From contig NZ_DS264382.1 in NCBI RefSeq assembly GCF_000153925.1, positions 24,553 to 88,552 of the forward strand: a stretch of 64,000 nucleotides of DNA, in the 5' to 3' direction. The translations under genes and the position numbers were made by a program. Of the stretch, positions 8,077 to 17,573 are shown piece by piece. A model generated the notes under the pieces. That model ran no database searches. It was not told the DNA's origin and worked only from the letters and a program-made list of their open reading frames with translations. Within the stretch, counting starts at the first letter, position 1; each line of letters starts with the position of its first letter. Source of the DNA: [Ruminococcus] torques ATCC 27756 (GTDB taxonomy: Bacteria; Bacillota; Clostridia; Lachnospirales; Lachnospiraceae).

Positions 8077-10350
8077 ATGATTAAATTATATGAAAACGGT
8101 GTGTATTTGCTCAATGGCACTGAGATTGTTGAAGATACAGGGAGCGCACAGGTTTCGGTTTCTAAAGAAGAAGCAGCGAAAAACACGATAGCTTACGGCG
8201 TGTTAGAGGCGCATAATACTTCTTCTGATATGAAGAACCTGCAGATTAAATTTGATAAATTGACATCACATGATATTACTTTTGTCGGAATTATTCAGAC
8301 AGCCCGTGCTTCGGGTCTTGAGAAGTTTCCGATTCCATATGTATTGACAAACTGTCATAACAGCCTTTGTGCGGTTGGCGGTACGATTAATGAAGACGAT
8401 CATATGTTTGGTCTGACATGTGCGAAAAAATACGGCGGCATGTATGTTCCGCCGCATCAGGCAGTTATCCATCAGTTTGCGAGAGAGATGCTCGCAGGCG
8501 GCGGAAAGATGATCCTCGGATCGGACAGTCATACACGTTATGGCGCACTTGGTACAATGGCTATGGGAGAAGGCGGTCCTGAACTTGTAAAACAGCTCCT
8601 GAACAAAACGTATGATATTAAGATGCCGGGAGTGATCGCTGTTTATCTTGAAGGCGAGCCGATGAAAGGGGTAGGTCCGCAGGACGTTGCGCTTGCAATT
8701 ATCGGGGCTACATTTAAAAACGGCTATGTTAATAATAAAGTAATGGAATTCGTCGGACCGGGCGTGAAAAACTTAAGCGCTGATTTCCGTATCGGAATAG
8801 ATGTTATGACGACGGAGACAACCTGTCTTTCATCCATCTGGACGACAGATGAAAAGATCGAAGAATTCTATGAGATTCACGGAAGAAAAGAAGAATATAA
8901 AGAATTAAATCCGGGAGCGGTTACATATTATGACGGATGTGTTCGTGTGAACTTAAGTGAGATCAAACCGATGATCGCAATGCCGTTCCATCCAAGCAAC
9001 GTCTATACGATTGATGAATTGAACGCAAATCTGTCAGACATCCTTCATGACGTAGAGCAGAAAGCTCTCGTAAGTCTTGACGGAGCTGTAGAGTATTCTC
9101 TTCAGGACAAGATCCGAGACGGAAAACTCTATGTAGATCAGGGAATTATCGCAGGATGTGCGGGAGGCGGTTTTGAAAATATCTGTGCGGCAGCAGATAT
9201 CATCAAAGGTCATAATATCGGATCGGATGCATTTACGTTCAGCGTATATCCGGCAAGTACGCCGATTTATATGGAACTTGTGAAAAATGGTGTCGTAGCC
9301 GATCTTATGGAAGCGGGAACAGTTGTAAAAACAGCATTTTGCGGTCCGTGTTTCGGAGCGGGAGATACACCGGCAAATAATGCGTTCTCTATCCGTCATA
9401 CAACGAGAAACTTCCCGAACCGTGAAGGAAGCAAGCTTCAGAGCGGTCAGATTTCTTCTGTTGCTCTTATGGATGCTCGTTCCATTGCGGCGACAGCGGC
9501 AAATAAAGGATATCTGACGCCTGCTACGGCATTTGATGTAGAATATAAAGGACAGAAGTATCATTTTGATCAGAATATTTATGCGAATCGTGTGTTCGAC
9601 AGCAAAGGCAAAGCAGATCCGAATGTAGAGATCCAGTTTGGTCCGAATATTAAAGACTGGCCGGAGATGTCGGCGCTTCCTGAGAATCTGATCGTGAAGG
9701 TCGTATCTGAAATCCACGATCCGGTAACGACAACAGATGAACTTATTCCGTCAGGAGAGACGTCTTCGTATCGTTCTAATCCGCTTGGACTTGCAGAGTT
9801 TGCACTTTCAAGAAAAGATCCCGCATATGTGGGAAGAGCAAAGGAAGTTCAGAAAGCACAGAAAGCAATCGAGGCAGGAACATGTCCTCTTGATGCTCTG
9901 GAGGAACTGAAACCGGTTATGTCTAAGATCCAGGCAGCGTATCCGGAAGTCGGAGAAGGAAATGTCGGTGTAGGAAGTACGATCTTCGCAGTAAAACCGG
10001 GAGATGGATCGGCTCGTGAGCAGGCTGCCTCCTGCCAGAAAGTTCTCGGAGGCTGGGCAAACATTGCTGTAGAATATGCGACAAAACGTTATCGCTCCAA
10101 CCTGATTAACTGGGGAATGCTTCCATTTTTGACAGATGCGGATCATGAGGCGCTTCCGTTTAAAAACGGAGATTACATTTTCGTTCCGAATGTGAGAAAA
10201 GCAGTTGAGGAAAAGAAAGACGTTATCAACGCATATGTTGTTGGTGATGAATTGAAAGAGATCCAGCTGAAACTCGGGGATCTGACAGATGCCGAGAGAC
10301 AGATTATTCTGGATGGATGTCTGATCAACTACTATAAGGCAACAAAATAA
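8077..10350 (+). CDS. Aconitase-family hydratase (YbhJ-like)
   Basis: 757 residues behind AAAGGAGG. The protein follows the aconitase fold: substrate-loop motifs [20 protein letters not shown] and [20 protein letters not shown] near 85-165, and three cysteines in the classical 4Fe-4S pattern, Cys361 (AGCAGGG), Cys422 and Cys425 ([10 protein letters not shown]). Aconitases (about 900) and AcnB differ in length; size and sequence fit the YbhJ-type hydratases, whose substrate is not settled. It would interconvert a hydroxyacid and an unsaturated acid in the cytosol. It is monocistronic with its own terminator. Confidence 0.85.
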   Translation: MIKLYENGVYLLNGTEIVEDTGSAQVSVSKEEAAKNTIAYGVLEAHNTSSDMKNLQIKFDKLTSHDITFVGIIQTARASGLEKFPIPYVLTNCHNSLCAVGGTINEDDHMFGLTCAKKYGGMYVPPHQAVIHQFAREMLAGGGKMILGSDSHTRYGALGTMAMGEGGPELVKQLLNKTYDIKMPGVIAVYLEGEPMKGVGPQDVALAIIGATFKNGYVNNKVMEFVGPGVKNLSADFRIGIDVMTTETTCLSSIWTTDEKIEEFYEIHGRKEEYKELNPGAVTYYDGCVRVNLSEIKPMIAMPFHPSNVYTIDELNANLSDILHDVEQKALVSLDGAVEYSLQDKIRDGKLYVDQGIIAGCAGGGFENICAAADIIKGHNIGSDAFTFSVYPASTPIYMELVKNGVVADLMEAGTVVKTAFCGPCFGAGDTPANNAFSIRHTTRNFPNREGSKLQSGQISSVALMDARSIAATAANKGYLTPATAFDVEYKGQKYHFDQNIYANRVFDSKGKADPNVEIQFGPNIKDWPEMSALPENLIVKVVSEIHDPVTTTDELIPSGETSSYRSNPLGLAEFALSRKDPAYVGRAKEVQKAQKAIEAGTCPLDALEELKPVMSKIQAAYPEVGEGNVGVGSTIFAVKPGDGSAREQAASCQKVLGGWANIAVEYATKRYRSNLINWGMLPFLTDADHEALPFKNGDYIFVPNVRKAVEEKKDVINAYVVGDELKEIQLKLGDLTDAERQIILDGCLINYYKATK

Positions 10351-10370
10351 AACAGTAAAATAATAGAATC

Positions 10371-10421
10371 CCCTGACAGCGAGATGCAAAAGAAACATCT
10401 GCGGCGGTCAGGGGATTTTTT
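10371..10421 (+). repeat. 51-bp direct repeat copy 1, hydratase terminator
   Basis: A hairpin (CCCTGAC / GTCAGGGG, with inner GCAAAAG and CATCTGC segments) followed by six T serves as the hydratase terminator. The whole 51 bp recur without mismatch at 11546-11596, and the HTH-nucleotidyltransferase/HEPN pair lies between the copies. Confidence 0.95.
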
Positions 10422-10622
10422 GTAACGGAAAATTCATTTCTGTGTGAAAGATGTTCTGAGTGTGGGGGTTAGTATGCTGAAAGTATTAGAGTGGATGTGC
10501 AGTTTGTGGGGATGAAAATGTTATGTAGATGATAATAAGAGGTGATTACGGGTATAATAAATGTGCAAGAATTTATGGAAATATAAAAGAAATAGAAATT
10601 GCGTTTTTTGATAAGTAATAAT

Positions 10623-10705
10623 ACGCAAAACATGCGTGCTTAAACTGCAAAAAATACGCGAAATTTGCGCGTTTTAATTGCGCGTTTCCATATTTTATGG
10701 TAGCA
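10623..10705 (+). promoter_or_regulatory. Candidate operator cluster upstream of the TA pair
   Basis: A short region with clustered inverted repeats: ACGCA (10623-10627) and TGCGT (10633-10637), then ACGCGAAATTTGCGCG and a further TTAATTGCGCGT just upstream of an AT-rich -10-like area. Repeats of TGCGC/GCGCA overlapping a promoter suit autoregulation by the XRE-type HTH at the start of the encoded antitoxin. Inferred. Confidence 0.5.
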
Positions 10706-10725
10706 TTTGAATGAGGTGGAAAAAT

Positions 10726-11196
10726 ATGATGCTGAGAGAACTGCGGAAACAGAAAAAACTAACCCAAGCGGAATGTGCGAAATATTTAGGAGTGCCATTG
10801 CGTACTTATCAAAATTATGAAACTGATGCAGCTAAGCGTACGTCAATAAAATATTTGTATATGCTCGAAAAACTAGAACAATATGGATTTGTGGATGAAG
10901 ATCATGGTATATTAAGCATACAGAAGATAAAAGATGTGTGTACCGATGTATTTGCAGATTATGATATAGAGTATTGTTATCTTTTTGGCTCTTATGCGAA
11001 AGGAAAAGCGACAGAAACTAGTGATGTAGATCTTTTAATTGGAACGTCGGTGTCCGGAATACATTTTTATGGTTTGGTAGAAGCAATAAGAGAAGGACTT
11101 CATAAAAGAGTTGATATTCTGAACCGTGAACAGCTAGAGTCTAATTTGGAATTGATAAATGAAATATTAAAGGATGGAATTAAAATTTATGGATAA
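10726..11196 (+). CDS. XRE-HTH fused to MNT nucleotidyltransferase, antitoxin of HEPN pair
   Basis: ATG 10726 follows GAGGTGG (10713-10719) by six bases and is preferred to ATG 10711. The N-terminal ~65 residues are an XRE-type HTH (LRELRKQKKLTQAECAKYLGVPLRTYQNYE). The rest is a minimal nucleotidyltransferase with GSYAKGKATETSDVDLL, the GSx(10)DxD active-site pattern of MNT proteins. In MntA/HepT pairs the MNT partner neutralises the HEPN RNase by adding AMP to its active-site tyrosine. Here the HTH adds DNA binding, probably for autoregulation. It overlaps the next gene by eight bases. Confidence 0.85.
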   Translation: MMLRELRKQKKLTQAECAKYLGVPLRTYQNYETDAAKRTSIKYLYMLEKLEQYGFVDEDHGILSIQKIKDVCTDVFADYDIEYCYLFGSYAKGKATETSDVDLLIGTSVSGIHFYGLVEAIREGLHKRVDILNREQLESNLELINEILKDGIKIYG

Positions 11197-11539
11197 TAAG
11201 AAGACTGACCAATATTATATTGATAAGATTATTACAGACCTCACTTTTATTAGAACACATACAGAGAGCCTGTCAAAATCGAAATTGGAAGAGGATGAGA
11301 TTCTTGTTGATTCTATTATGTTTCGGCTAATACAGGTGGCAGAAAATTCCGAGAAATTGACAGAAAAATTTAAAAAAACATATCCATCCATTCCGTGGAG
11401 AGCTATTAAAGGATTGCGGAATCGAATTGTACATGAATATGGAAATGTAGACCTTACGATTGTATATGATACGGTAAAAAAAGATATACCGGAATTGATC
11501 GGAATATTGGAAGGAATCTGCCGTTGCAAAAAAGAATAA
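11189..11539 (+). CDS. HepT-like HEPN ribonuclease toxin (DUF86)
   Basis: 116 residues from ATG 11189; another in-frame ATG at 11174 adds five residues. It has the HEPN catalytic motif RNRIVHEYG (R-x4-H-x-Y) near 80, preceded by the characteristic PSIPWRAIKGLRN. This is the HepT/DUF86 family, which cleaves RNA and arrests growth. The start lies inside the end of the antitoxin gene, as in most MNT/HEPN operons. The pair is bracketed by the duplicated 51-bp terminator. Confidence 0.88.
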   Translation: MDNKKTDQYYIDKIITDLTFIRTHTESLSKSKLEEDEILVDSIMFRLIQVAENSEKLTEKFKKTYPSIPWRAIKGLRNRIVHEYGNVDLTIVYDTVKKDIPELIGILEGICRCKKE

Positions 11540-11545
11540 AAAGTT

Positions 11546-11596
11546 CCCTGACAGCGAGATGCAAAAGAAACATCTGCGGCGGTCAGGGGATTTTTT
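11546..11596 (+). repeat. 51-bp direct repeat copy 2, TA terminator
   Basis: Identical to 10371-10421 over 51 bp, including hairpin and T run. It terminates the TA operon and abuts the 3' end of the minus-strand regulator at 11595. The spacing between copies is 1175 bp. Confidence 0.95.
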
Positions 11597-13031
11597 ATTT
11601 ACTGTATTCTTGAATCAGATCGTGTATTTTTCTATAAGCTTCTTCAGATGTGAAGAATATTTCATCGTCAAGCGTATCGCAAAAATCAAAAAATGTAAAA
11701 AGCAGTCCGGGTTCTTCGATGTTCAGGTAGATCATCCGGTCTGTATTTGAAGTCTGAAACATGAAATAGCCGTACTGGCGTCCGGCAAAGAGGTAAAATT
11801 CATGGTCGATCATGCCGATCGCCCGCTTCAAAAGCCGATTATGCTCGTTGAGCATGGAGTTTGCCAACTGCCGAATCAGAAAGAGGCGATCGCTTAAGTT
11901 CAGCGGAGTATATGCATATGCAGGATACTCTCCGACGCGGCCGGTATTTAAAAACTTTCTTATTCCTTCGATAGAACAGATAAACGTAAGGTCGGCAGAA
12001 GCGGGAATTGATTGAAGTTCATGTAAATAGTTCTGAAGTCTGTCGAGAAGTTCGCTTCGGTGTGGAAGATCTTTTACAATGTAAGTCTCTAACATGTCTC
12101 TTGTCAAAAACCTTGTCAGGCACGGAAGCATTTGAAAGAAATAACCTTCGGTTATGTTCTGCATTGTATTTTCGACATACTGTATTTGTCCGCCTAAATC
12201 TGTGACCGGGCGAAGCAGGGGTGTTGTCTGCGCCAGGTACTGACTGAACAGATAGGAAAATAATTTTAGTGACTCCGGGTCTTTAGTAATAAAGCCGGAC
12301 TGCATATCTGAAGAAATCAGACAGGCATATTCAGTAGTGATAACCGCATAAGGAAATAAAGCAAACGCTGAAGTTACGGCATCAATATCATCATAGTAAT
12401 AGTAACAGTTATATTGATAATGATTACTGTACAGAGGAAGAATATTTCTCAGGCAGTTCAGATTATAATTTTGCCGTGCAAATGACACGTTCTGGTTATT
12501 GTTCAGGCAGATAATGTGATCGATGTCTACAGAAGAGGACGCATAACCACCTGCTGTAAGAATGTTCATAAGAAACGTGTAATCCGGCTGGATGAGCAGA
12601 CTGATCTTTCCACCTGATTTTTTCAGTTCCGAGGCGATGATGTAAAGGAGCGAGCGATTGATCTCAAGATGAGAATGAAGCAAGGTAGCATTGTCGGCGT
12701 AATCGGACGCATTGGAAGGTGAAGTTGCCGGAAGCTGCAGTGTCGGAATACGGAATTCTTCAAAAAACTGTTGTACGGCTTTTCTCCTGTAATAGTTTTC
12801 GCGTCCGATCAGGGCAATGTGATATGATTCTTCCATATCGGCCTGTTCTGAAGGCGACAAATGCATAAATTTACACATTTTTTCTACCATTTCTAAAGAA
12901 GACGGTTTTCGTTGCCCTTTTATAATCTTGTACATATTGGATCGATCCAAATTACAGTATTGGGCAAGAGCGTAAGTTTTGATGTTTTTATTGTGGATAT
13001 GTTCTGATAATAATGTCGCAAAATCCGGCAT
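11595..13031 (-). CDS. Large XRE-family transcriptional regulator
   Basis: The start at 13031 is preceded by GGGAG at suitable spacing; the frame extends further upstream but without a ribosome site. 478 residues. Residues 1-65 form an HTH (TYALAQYCNLDRSNMYKIIKGQRKPSSLEMVEKMCKF). The remaining ~410 residues are a single long sensor region with no recognised catalytic motif. It is divergent from the T7SS-like locus, with 250 bp between starts, making it a candidate regulator of that locus. No ligand can be named. Confidence 0.75.
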   Translation of the reverse strand: MPDFATLLSEHIHNKNIKTYALAQYCNLDRSNMYKIIKGQRKPSSLEMVEKMCKFMHLSPSEQADMEESYHIALIGRENYYRRKAVQQFFEEFRIPTLQLPATSPSNASDYADNATLLHSHLEINRSLLYIIASELKKSGGKISLLIQPDYTFLMNILTAGGYASSSVDIDHIICLNNNQNVSFARQNYNLNCLRNILPLYSNHYQYNCYYYYDDIDAVTSAFALFPYAVITTEYACLISSDMQSGFITKDPESLKLFSYLFSQYLAQTTPLLRPVTDLGGQIQYVENTMQNITEGYFFQMLPCLTRFLTRDMLETYIVKDLPHRSELLDRLQNYLHELQSIPASADLTFICSIEGIRKFLNTGRVGEYPAYAYTPLNLSDRLFLIRQLANSMLNEHNRLLKRAIGMIDHEFYLFAGRQYGYFMFQTSNTDRMIYLNIEEPGLLFTFFDFCDTLDDEIFFTSEEAYRKIHDLIQEYSK

Positions 13032-13065
13032 AATCTTAATCTCCCTCTCACATGTTTTCCTCGGT

Positions 13066-13116
13066 AAAAAAGAATACTCCCACATGGCAAAATACCAGGG
13101 GGGGGTATTACTTTTT
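13066..13116 (-). promoter_or_regulatory. Hairpin in the leader of the XRE regulator
   Basis: On the minus strand AAAAAGTAATACCCCCCC pairs with GGGAGTATTCTTTTTT about 35 bp upstream of the regulator start. The 3' arm ends in six T, so it could act as an intrinsic terminator or attenuator; it could also be a DNA operator. The G8 run at 13098-13105 makes the stem length easy to alter by slippage. Confidence 0.45.
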
Positions 13117-13199
13117 GAAAGACAAACTAATACAGGATAATTATATAAAAGCAAATATAAAAAATCTATAAAAATCCGACAAAAAAGCTGACCACAAAG

Positions 13200-13262
13200 G
13201 TTGACACATCTTTGAGAACAAAGGAAAACCCTATATTATACATATAATGACAAATATTATAT
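13200..13262 (+). promoter_or_regulatory. Likely promoter of the T7SS-like locus
   Basis: An AT-rich stretch before the AGGAGG ribosome site of the first gene contains candidate boxes: TTTGAG near 13211 with a 17-nt spacer to TATTAT, and a second TATAAT-like CATATAATG near 13240. TTGACA at 13202 is not well spaced to these. Exact boxes are uncertain. Confidence 0.4.
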
Positions 13263-13281
13263 GTAGCAGGAGGAAGAGATT

Positions 13282-14970
13282 ATGGGTAAAAAACTAACGA
13301 AAAAACTGTTGGTATTTCTTACACTCATGTGCATGATCATCGGCATGAATGTATCGGTATCAGCAGAAACTGGATCGACGGGAAATACCAAAGCGATAAG
13401 CGCTGCGGAAAATCCGGCGGACGGAACGCTTCAGGTATGGCTTGAGTATGAAGATGATAACGGAAACAGTGTAGCGTTGTCAGGCGGAAGCTGCTTTTTG
13501 ATCAATGAAGAGTATGTACTTTCCAACTATCATATTTTCAATTTGAATGAAGAGATTGCTCCTGGTGTGACGATCAGAAGCGCGGCAATGGAAACGTTGG
13601 GATTATCCGAATTAAAAGACAACGATCCGCATCTGAAGATCAGAGTATATGCGAACCGTGACATGAGCGTGCTGGCAACGATCCATGACAGTGTGCAGAG
13701 TCAGACGATGGACTATGTAGCAATGAAACTGTCGGATAAGATTTATGACAGAAAACCGCTTGCTTTGGGAGACAGCAGTACAGTTCAGCAGACACAGACA
13801 GTAAACGCATACGGATTCCCGGAAGACTCGATCGAAAATAAAGAGTTTAATACGGCGGCTGACGTATCTGCAACAGACGGAACGATTTCTAAGCTGACAG
13901 TCGGAGGAAGAGCTGATTTCTTCGAGCACACTGCACAGCTTAACCATGGAAATTCCGGCGGTCCTCTTGTAGATTCCAACAAGTCGGTAATCGGTGTTAA
14001 TACATTTACATATGGAAACAGCTCAGATCAGAAATACTACGCAGTACAGATCAACGCGATCAAGAGTGGTCTTGACACATTCGGTATCTCCTATATTAAT
14101 GCAGGGGCACAGGCAACAACACAGACTCCTGATGAAGAAGAGCCGGAAGAAAAAGAAGGACCGGACGCAGATCTTGTAACAGCGCTTAAGAGTGAAATTA
14201 CAAAGGCGAAAGCAGTTGATACGAAAAATTACACAGAAGAAAGTGTAAAAGTTCTCAACGATACAATCTCAGAAGCAGAAAAAGTTGCGAACGATACAGA
14301 GGCTACAGACGCACAGGTGACATCGGCAACATCAGATGTAAAAGCTGCTGTTGAAAATCTGGAAGAAAAAAGCGGAATGAACTTCCTGTTGATCGGCGGA
14401 ATCGCAGCAGGAGTGATCGTTGTTGTAGTAGTAATCATTATTATCGTAGTTTCTTCTAACAGCAAGAAGAAAAAGAAAGCACAGGCAGGAAACGGAAATG
14501 TTCCTCCGTCAGGAATGCCTCAGCAGCCGAACGGAGCTGTAGTACCTCCGAACCGTGCACCGGAACAGCCGAAAGCGCCTTACGCACAGCCGTATCAGGC
14601 AGAGCCGGATGGAGCAGGCGAGACTACTTTGCTTGATTCGGGAGCAGGCGAAACAACGTTACTTAACGGAGCAGGAAGCGCTTATCTGATCAGAAAGAAA
14701 AACGGTGAGAAGATTACGATCAATTCACAGAACTTTGCAATCGGAAAAGAAAGAAGAAGAGTGAACTATTGTATTTCCGATAATACTTCTGTCAGCAGAT
14801 ATCATGTAGTGATCACAAAGAAAGGTTCTGATTACTATGCGGCAGATCAGAAGTCAAGCAACTTCACGTTTGTAAACGGAGTTCAGTTAAATCCATATCA
14901 GGAAACACTGCTGACAGACAGATCGACATTGAAGATTTCGGATGAAGAATTTGAATTTCATGCATCATGA
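13282..14970 (+). CDS. Membrane trypsin-like protease with C-terminal FHA domain
   Basis: 562 residues behind AGGAGGAAG. A signal peptide (LLVFLTLMCMIIGMNVSVSA) precedes an HtrA-like protease domain with His84 (LSNYHIF), Asp144 (MDYVAMK) and Ser225 (NHGNSGGPLV). A FIVAR-like helical segment follows (about 295-360), then a transmembrane helix (366-391), a Pro-rich linker and an FHA domain (about 470-560) with SVSRYHVVITKK and SSNFTFVNG. The protease is outside and the FHA inside. Two ETTLL motifs (GETTLLDSG, GETTLLNGA, from about 446) precede the FHA and match those of the protein at 17563. First gene of the locus. Confidence 0.88.
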   Translation: MGKKLTKKLLVFLTLMCMIIGMNVSVSAETGSTGNTKAISAAENPADGTLQVWLEYEDDNGNSVALSGGSCFLINEEYVLSNYHIFNLNEEIAPGVTIRSAAMETLGLSELKDNDPHLKIRVYANRDMSVLATIHDSVQSQTMDYVAMKLSDKIYDRKPLALGDSSTVQQTQTVNAYGFPEDSIENKEFNTAADVSATDGTISKLTVGGRADFFEHTAQLNHGNSGGPLVDSNKSVIGVNTFTYGNSSDQKYYAVQINAIKSGLDTFGISYINAGAQATTQTPDEEEPEEKEGPDADLVTALKSEITKAKAVDTKNYTEESVKVLNDTISEAEKVANDTEATDAQVTSATSDVKAAVENLEEKSGMNFLLIGGIAAGVIVVVVVIIIIVVSSNSKKKKKAQAGNGNVPPSGMPQQPNGAVVPPNRAPEQPKAPYAQPYQAEPDGAGETTLLDSGAGETTLLNGAGSAYLIRKKNGEKITINSQNFAIGKERRRVNYCISDNTSVSRYHVVITKKGSDYYAADQKSSNFTFVNGVQLNPYQETLLTDRSTLKISDEEFEFHAS

Positions 14971-15030
14971 TCTAAACGATAAAAGCGCTGATTATAATTG
15001 ACAAAAGAGTAAAGGGCAGTGAGAGGCAGA

Positions 15031-15816
15031 ATGGGATTTTTAAGTGTTGTACATAGTGACAGAGGAATTAAAAAGAATACGAATCAGGATTCTGTCTTAA
15101 TCAAAGAGGCATCCACAGACTACGGCGACGTTATGCTTGCTGTAGTTTGTGATGGAATGGGCGGTCTTGCCAAAGGTGAGGTCGCCAGCGCCGCTTTGAT
15201 CAAGGCATTTTCTATGTGGTTTGAAGTTCAGTTTCCGGAACTTCTTTATCGGAGAAGGACGGCTGATGGGATTAACCGTATGGAATTGGAAAACGAAATA
15301 AATAAACTGATCCTTGATGTAAATCAAAGAATCGCCGATCACGGAAAGATTTCCCATATTGCGATGGGAACAACTGCGGCGGTACTTCTGATGGCAGAAG
15401 GGAAATATTATACGATGAATGTGGGCGACTCCAGAGTCTATAAAATTGACGGACAGGGGATGACTCAGTTGACAAAAGATCAGACGTTTGTACAAAAAGA
15501 GATTGACGCAGGGAGAATGACGCCGGATGAGGCGAGAGTGCATCCGCAGCGGAACGTACTTCTTCAATGCGTCGGAGCAAGCGAGGTGATCATTCCGGAG
15601 TTTACACAGGGAGAATATAAGTCGGGCGAAGTTTATATGCTCTGCTCTGACGGATTTCGCCATGTGATCACGGAAGAGGAATTTTATAAATTGATAGATC
15701 CTGAAAAAATGGAGACGGAAAGAGCGCTGAAAGACGCAGCGGTCTATTGTACGGAATTGAATAAATCACGTCAGGAGAAAGATAATATTTCAGTCATTCT
15801 CCTTAAGGTGTGTTAG
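15031..15816 (+). CDS. PP2C-family Ser/Thr protein phosphatase
   Basis: ATG 15031 follows GAGAGG; GTG 15019 is possible but less well placed. 261 residues with PP2C metal-binding motifs in order: NQDSVLI, VVCDGMGGLAKGEVAS, MNVGDSRVYKI, LCSDGFRHVI and KDNISVILL. It should reverse phosphorylation by the kinase whose gene follows 12 bp later, as in Stp/Stk pairs. Cytosolic, with no signal or membrane segment. Confidence 0.93.
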   Translation: MGFLSVVHSDRGIKKNTNQDSVLIKEASTDYGDVMLAVVCDGMGGLAKGEVASAALIKAFSMWFEVQFPELLYRRRTADGINRMELENEINKLILDVNQRIADHGKISHIAMGTTAAVLLMAEGKYYTMNVGDSRVYKIDGQGMTQLTKDQTFVQKEIDAGRMTPDEARVHPQRNVLLQCVGASEVIIPEFTQGEYKSGEVYMLCSDGFRHVITEEEFYKLIDPEKMETERALKDAAVYCTELNKSRQEKDNISVILLKVC

Positions 15817-15827
15817 AGGATAAATAT

Positions 15828-17573
15828 ATGCTGGAAATAGGATCAATTATAGACGGTAAATACAAAATACTGAATAAGATCGGTCAGGGCGGAATGAGCG
15901 TCGTTTATCTTGCGATGAATGAAAGAGCGAATAAACAATGGGCGATCAAAGAAGTCCGAAAAGACGGCGTGAAAGATTACGAAGTTGTACGGCAGGGACT
16001 GATCGCGGAAACCGATATTTTGAAACGGTTAAATCATCCGCATTTACCGAGTATCATCGATGTGATCGACAGGGAGGATACGTTCCTGATCGTAATGGAT
16101 TATATCGAAGGAAAGGCGCTCGATTACTGGCTGAAAAAAGAAGGCGCGCAGCCGCAGGAACGGGTTGTGGAATGGGCGAAACAGATCTGTGATGTGTTCG
16201 GGTATCTTCATTCGAGGAAACCGCCGATCATTTACAGAGACTTAAAACCGGCGAACGTCATGCTGAAGCCGGACGGGCAGATCATGATCATCGACTTCGG
16301 AACGGCCCGCGAATTTAAAGAGACAAGTATTGAAGATACGTCTTGTCTCGGAACGCAGGGATATGCAGCGCCCGAACAGTACGGCGGGCATGGGCAGACG
16401 GACGCCCGTACTGATATTTATACGCTGGGTGCGACGATGTACCATTTGCTGACGGGACATAATCCAAGTCTTCCGCCGTACGAGATGTATCCGATCCGAA
16501 GATGGAATCCGGCGCTCTCGTCAGGATTGGAAGAAATCGTACTGAAATGTACGCAGAGAAATCCGAACGACCGTTATCAGTCGTGCGCGGAACTGATGTA
16601 CGCGCTGGAGCATTACGGAGAATTAGATCAGGAATACCGGAAACGGCAGATGAGGAAATGGCGGACGTTCGTTGCAATGTGTTCGCTGACTGCCGCATCA
16701 CTTCTCGGATGCGTCGGATTTAAAGTCGGGGAGACGATGACGACAAAGAGCAGTTATGAAGGATATATAAAAGAGGCGGCGAACTCGCCGGAACAAAGTG
16801 AACGGGAAAAATATTATACAGATGCAATTAAGATAGACCCTCGAAGAGGAGAAGCGTATCACAATCTTTTGCAGTTATGCATCCGCGGAGCAGACGGGTC
16901 GGAAAATGATTTTGACAGAGAAGAGACAGCGCGGCTTACGTCGGTTCTTGGATATAAAGGCAGCGGAAACCGGACAAATGAAAGTTATTTTGAAGGAAAT
17001 AAAGAAGAATACGACGAATTCGCTTTTCAAATGGGACTGGCGTACTTTTATTCATATGAGGGAGGAGAAAAGAGCGGAAAATCAATGTCTCAAACATGGT
17101 TTGAAAAAGCGGCGGAAAGCGAAAGCCTCGATAAAGATAAAAAGGAATTGTCGAAAAGATTCGCAAGTATCGCGGCGTACTATGCTTCTCTTGATTCAGT
17201 GGATGAGAGCGGATACAGCACAACTTCTTACGGAGACTACTGGATCGATCTTGTCAGTCTGACGGACGGAGATCTTACAAGTGTGGTAAATCCTGAGACA
17301 GCTCTTGTAATGTATAAAGAACTTGTATACAGGATCGACGAAAACGCACTTGATTTCAAACGTGCGGGAGTGACAAAAGGCGAACTTCTGGGAGAACTCG
17401 AAGAAACGAAAAAGACGCTGGAGACAACGTCGTTTGCATCGACGAATGCAAATCAGACGGATATCAACGAGCAGAAAAAACAGGAGATTCTGAACAATAT
17501 CAGCAGCGCGAAAGAGCATGTGCAGGTAGCATTTGAATCCCGGGGAACAGGAGGGGATGCTGATGCAGAGTGA
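15828..17573 (+). CDS. Membrane Ser/Thr protein kinase
   Basis: ATG 15828 lies seven bases after AGAGGA. 581 residues. Kinase domain about 7-265: glycine loop IGQGGMSVVY, Lys41 in WAIKEV, catalytic Asp138 in YRDLKPANVML, Asp156 in the DFGTA motif, and APEQYGG in the activation segment. A transmembrane helix (FVAMCSLTAASLLGCVGFKVG, about 281-300) leads to an extracytoplasmic helical, TPR-like region, not PASTA domains. Likely targets are the TT motifs in neighbouring proteins. The next gene begins inside its 3' end. Confidence 0.92.
   Translation: MLEIGSIIDGKYKILNKIGQGGMSVVYLAMNERANKQWAIKEVRKDGVKDYEVVRQGLIAETDILKRLNHPHLPSIIDVIDREDTFLIVMDYIEGKALDYWLKKEGAQPQERVVEWAKQICDVFGYLHSRKPPIIYRDLKPANVMLKPDGQIMIIDFGTAREFKETSIEDTSCLGTQGYAAPEQYGGHGQTDARTDIYTLGATMYHLLTGHNPSLPPYEMYPIRRWNPALSSGLEEIVLKCTQRNPNDRYQSCAELMYALEHYGELDQEYRKRQMRKWRTFVAMCSLTAASLLGCVGFKVGETMTTKSSYEGYIKEAANSPEQSEREKYYTDAIKIDPRRGEAYHNLLQLCIRGADGSENDFDREETARLTSVLGYKGSGNRTNESYFEGNKEEYDEFAFQMGLAYFYSYEGGEKSGKSMSQTWFEKAAESESLDKDKKELSKRFASIAAYYASLDSVDESGYSTTSYGDYWIDLVSLTDGDLTSVVNPETALVMYKELVYRIDENALDFKRAGVTKGELLGELEETKKTLETTSFASTNANQTDINEQKKQEILNNISSAKEHVQVAFESRGTGGDADAE

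Noticed and set aside
8077..10350. Citrate-cycle aconitase AcnA/AcnB
   Set aside because: Length and motif context fit the shorter YbhJ-type hydratases better, although the Fe-S cysteines are shared.
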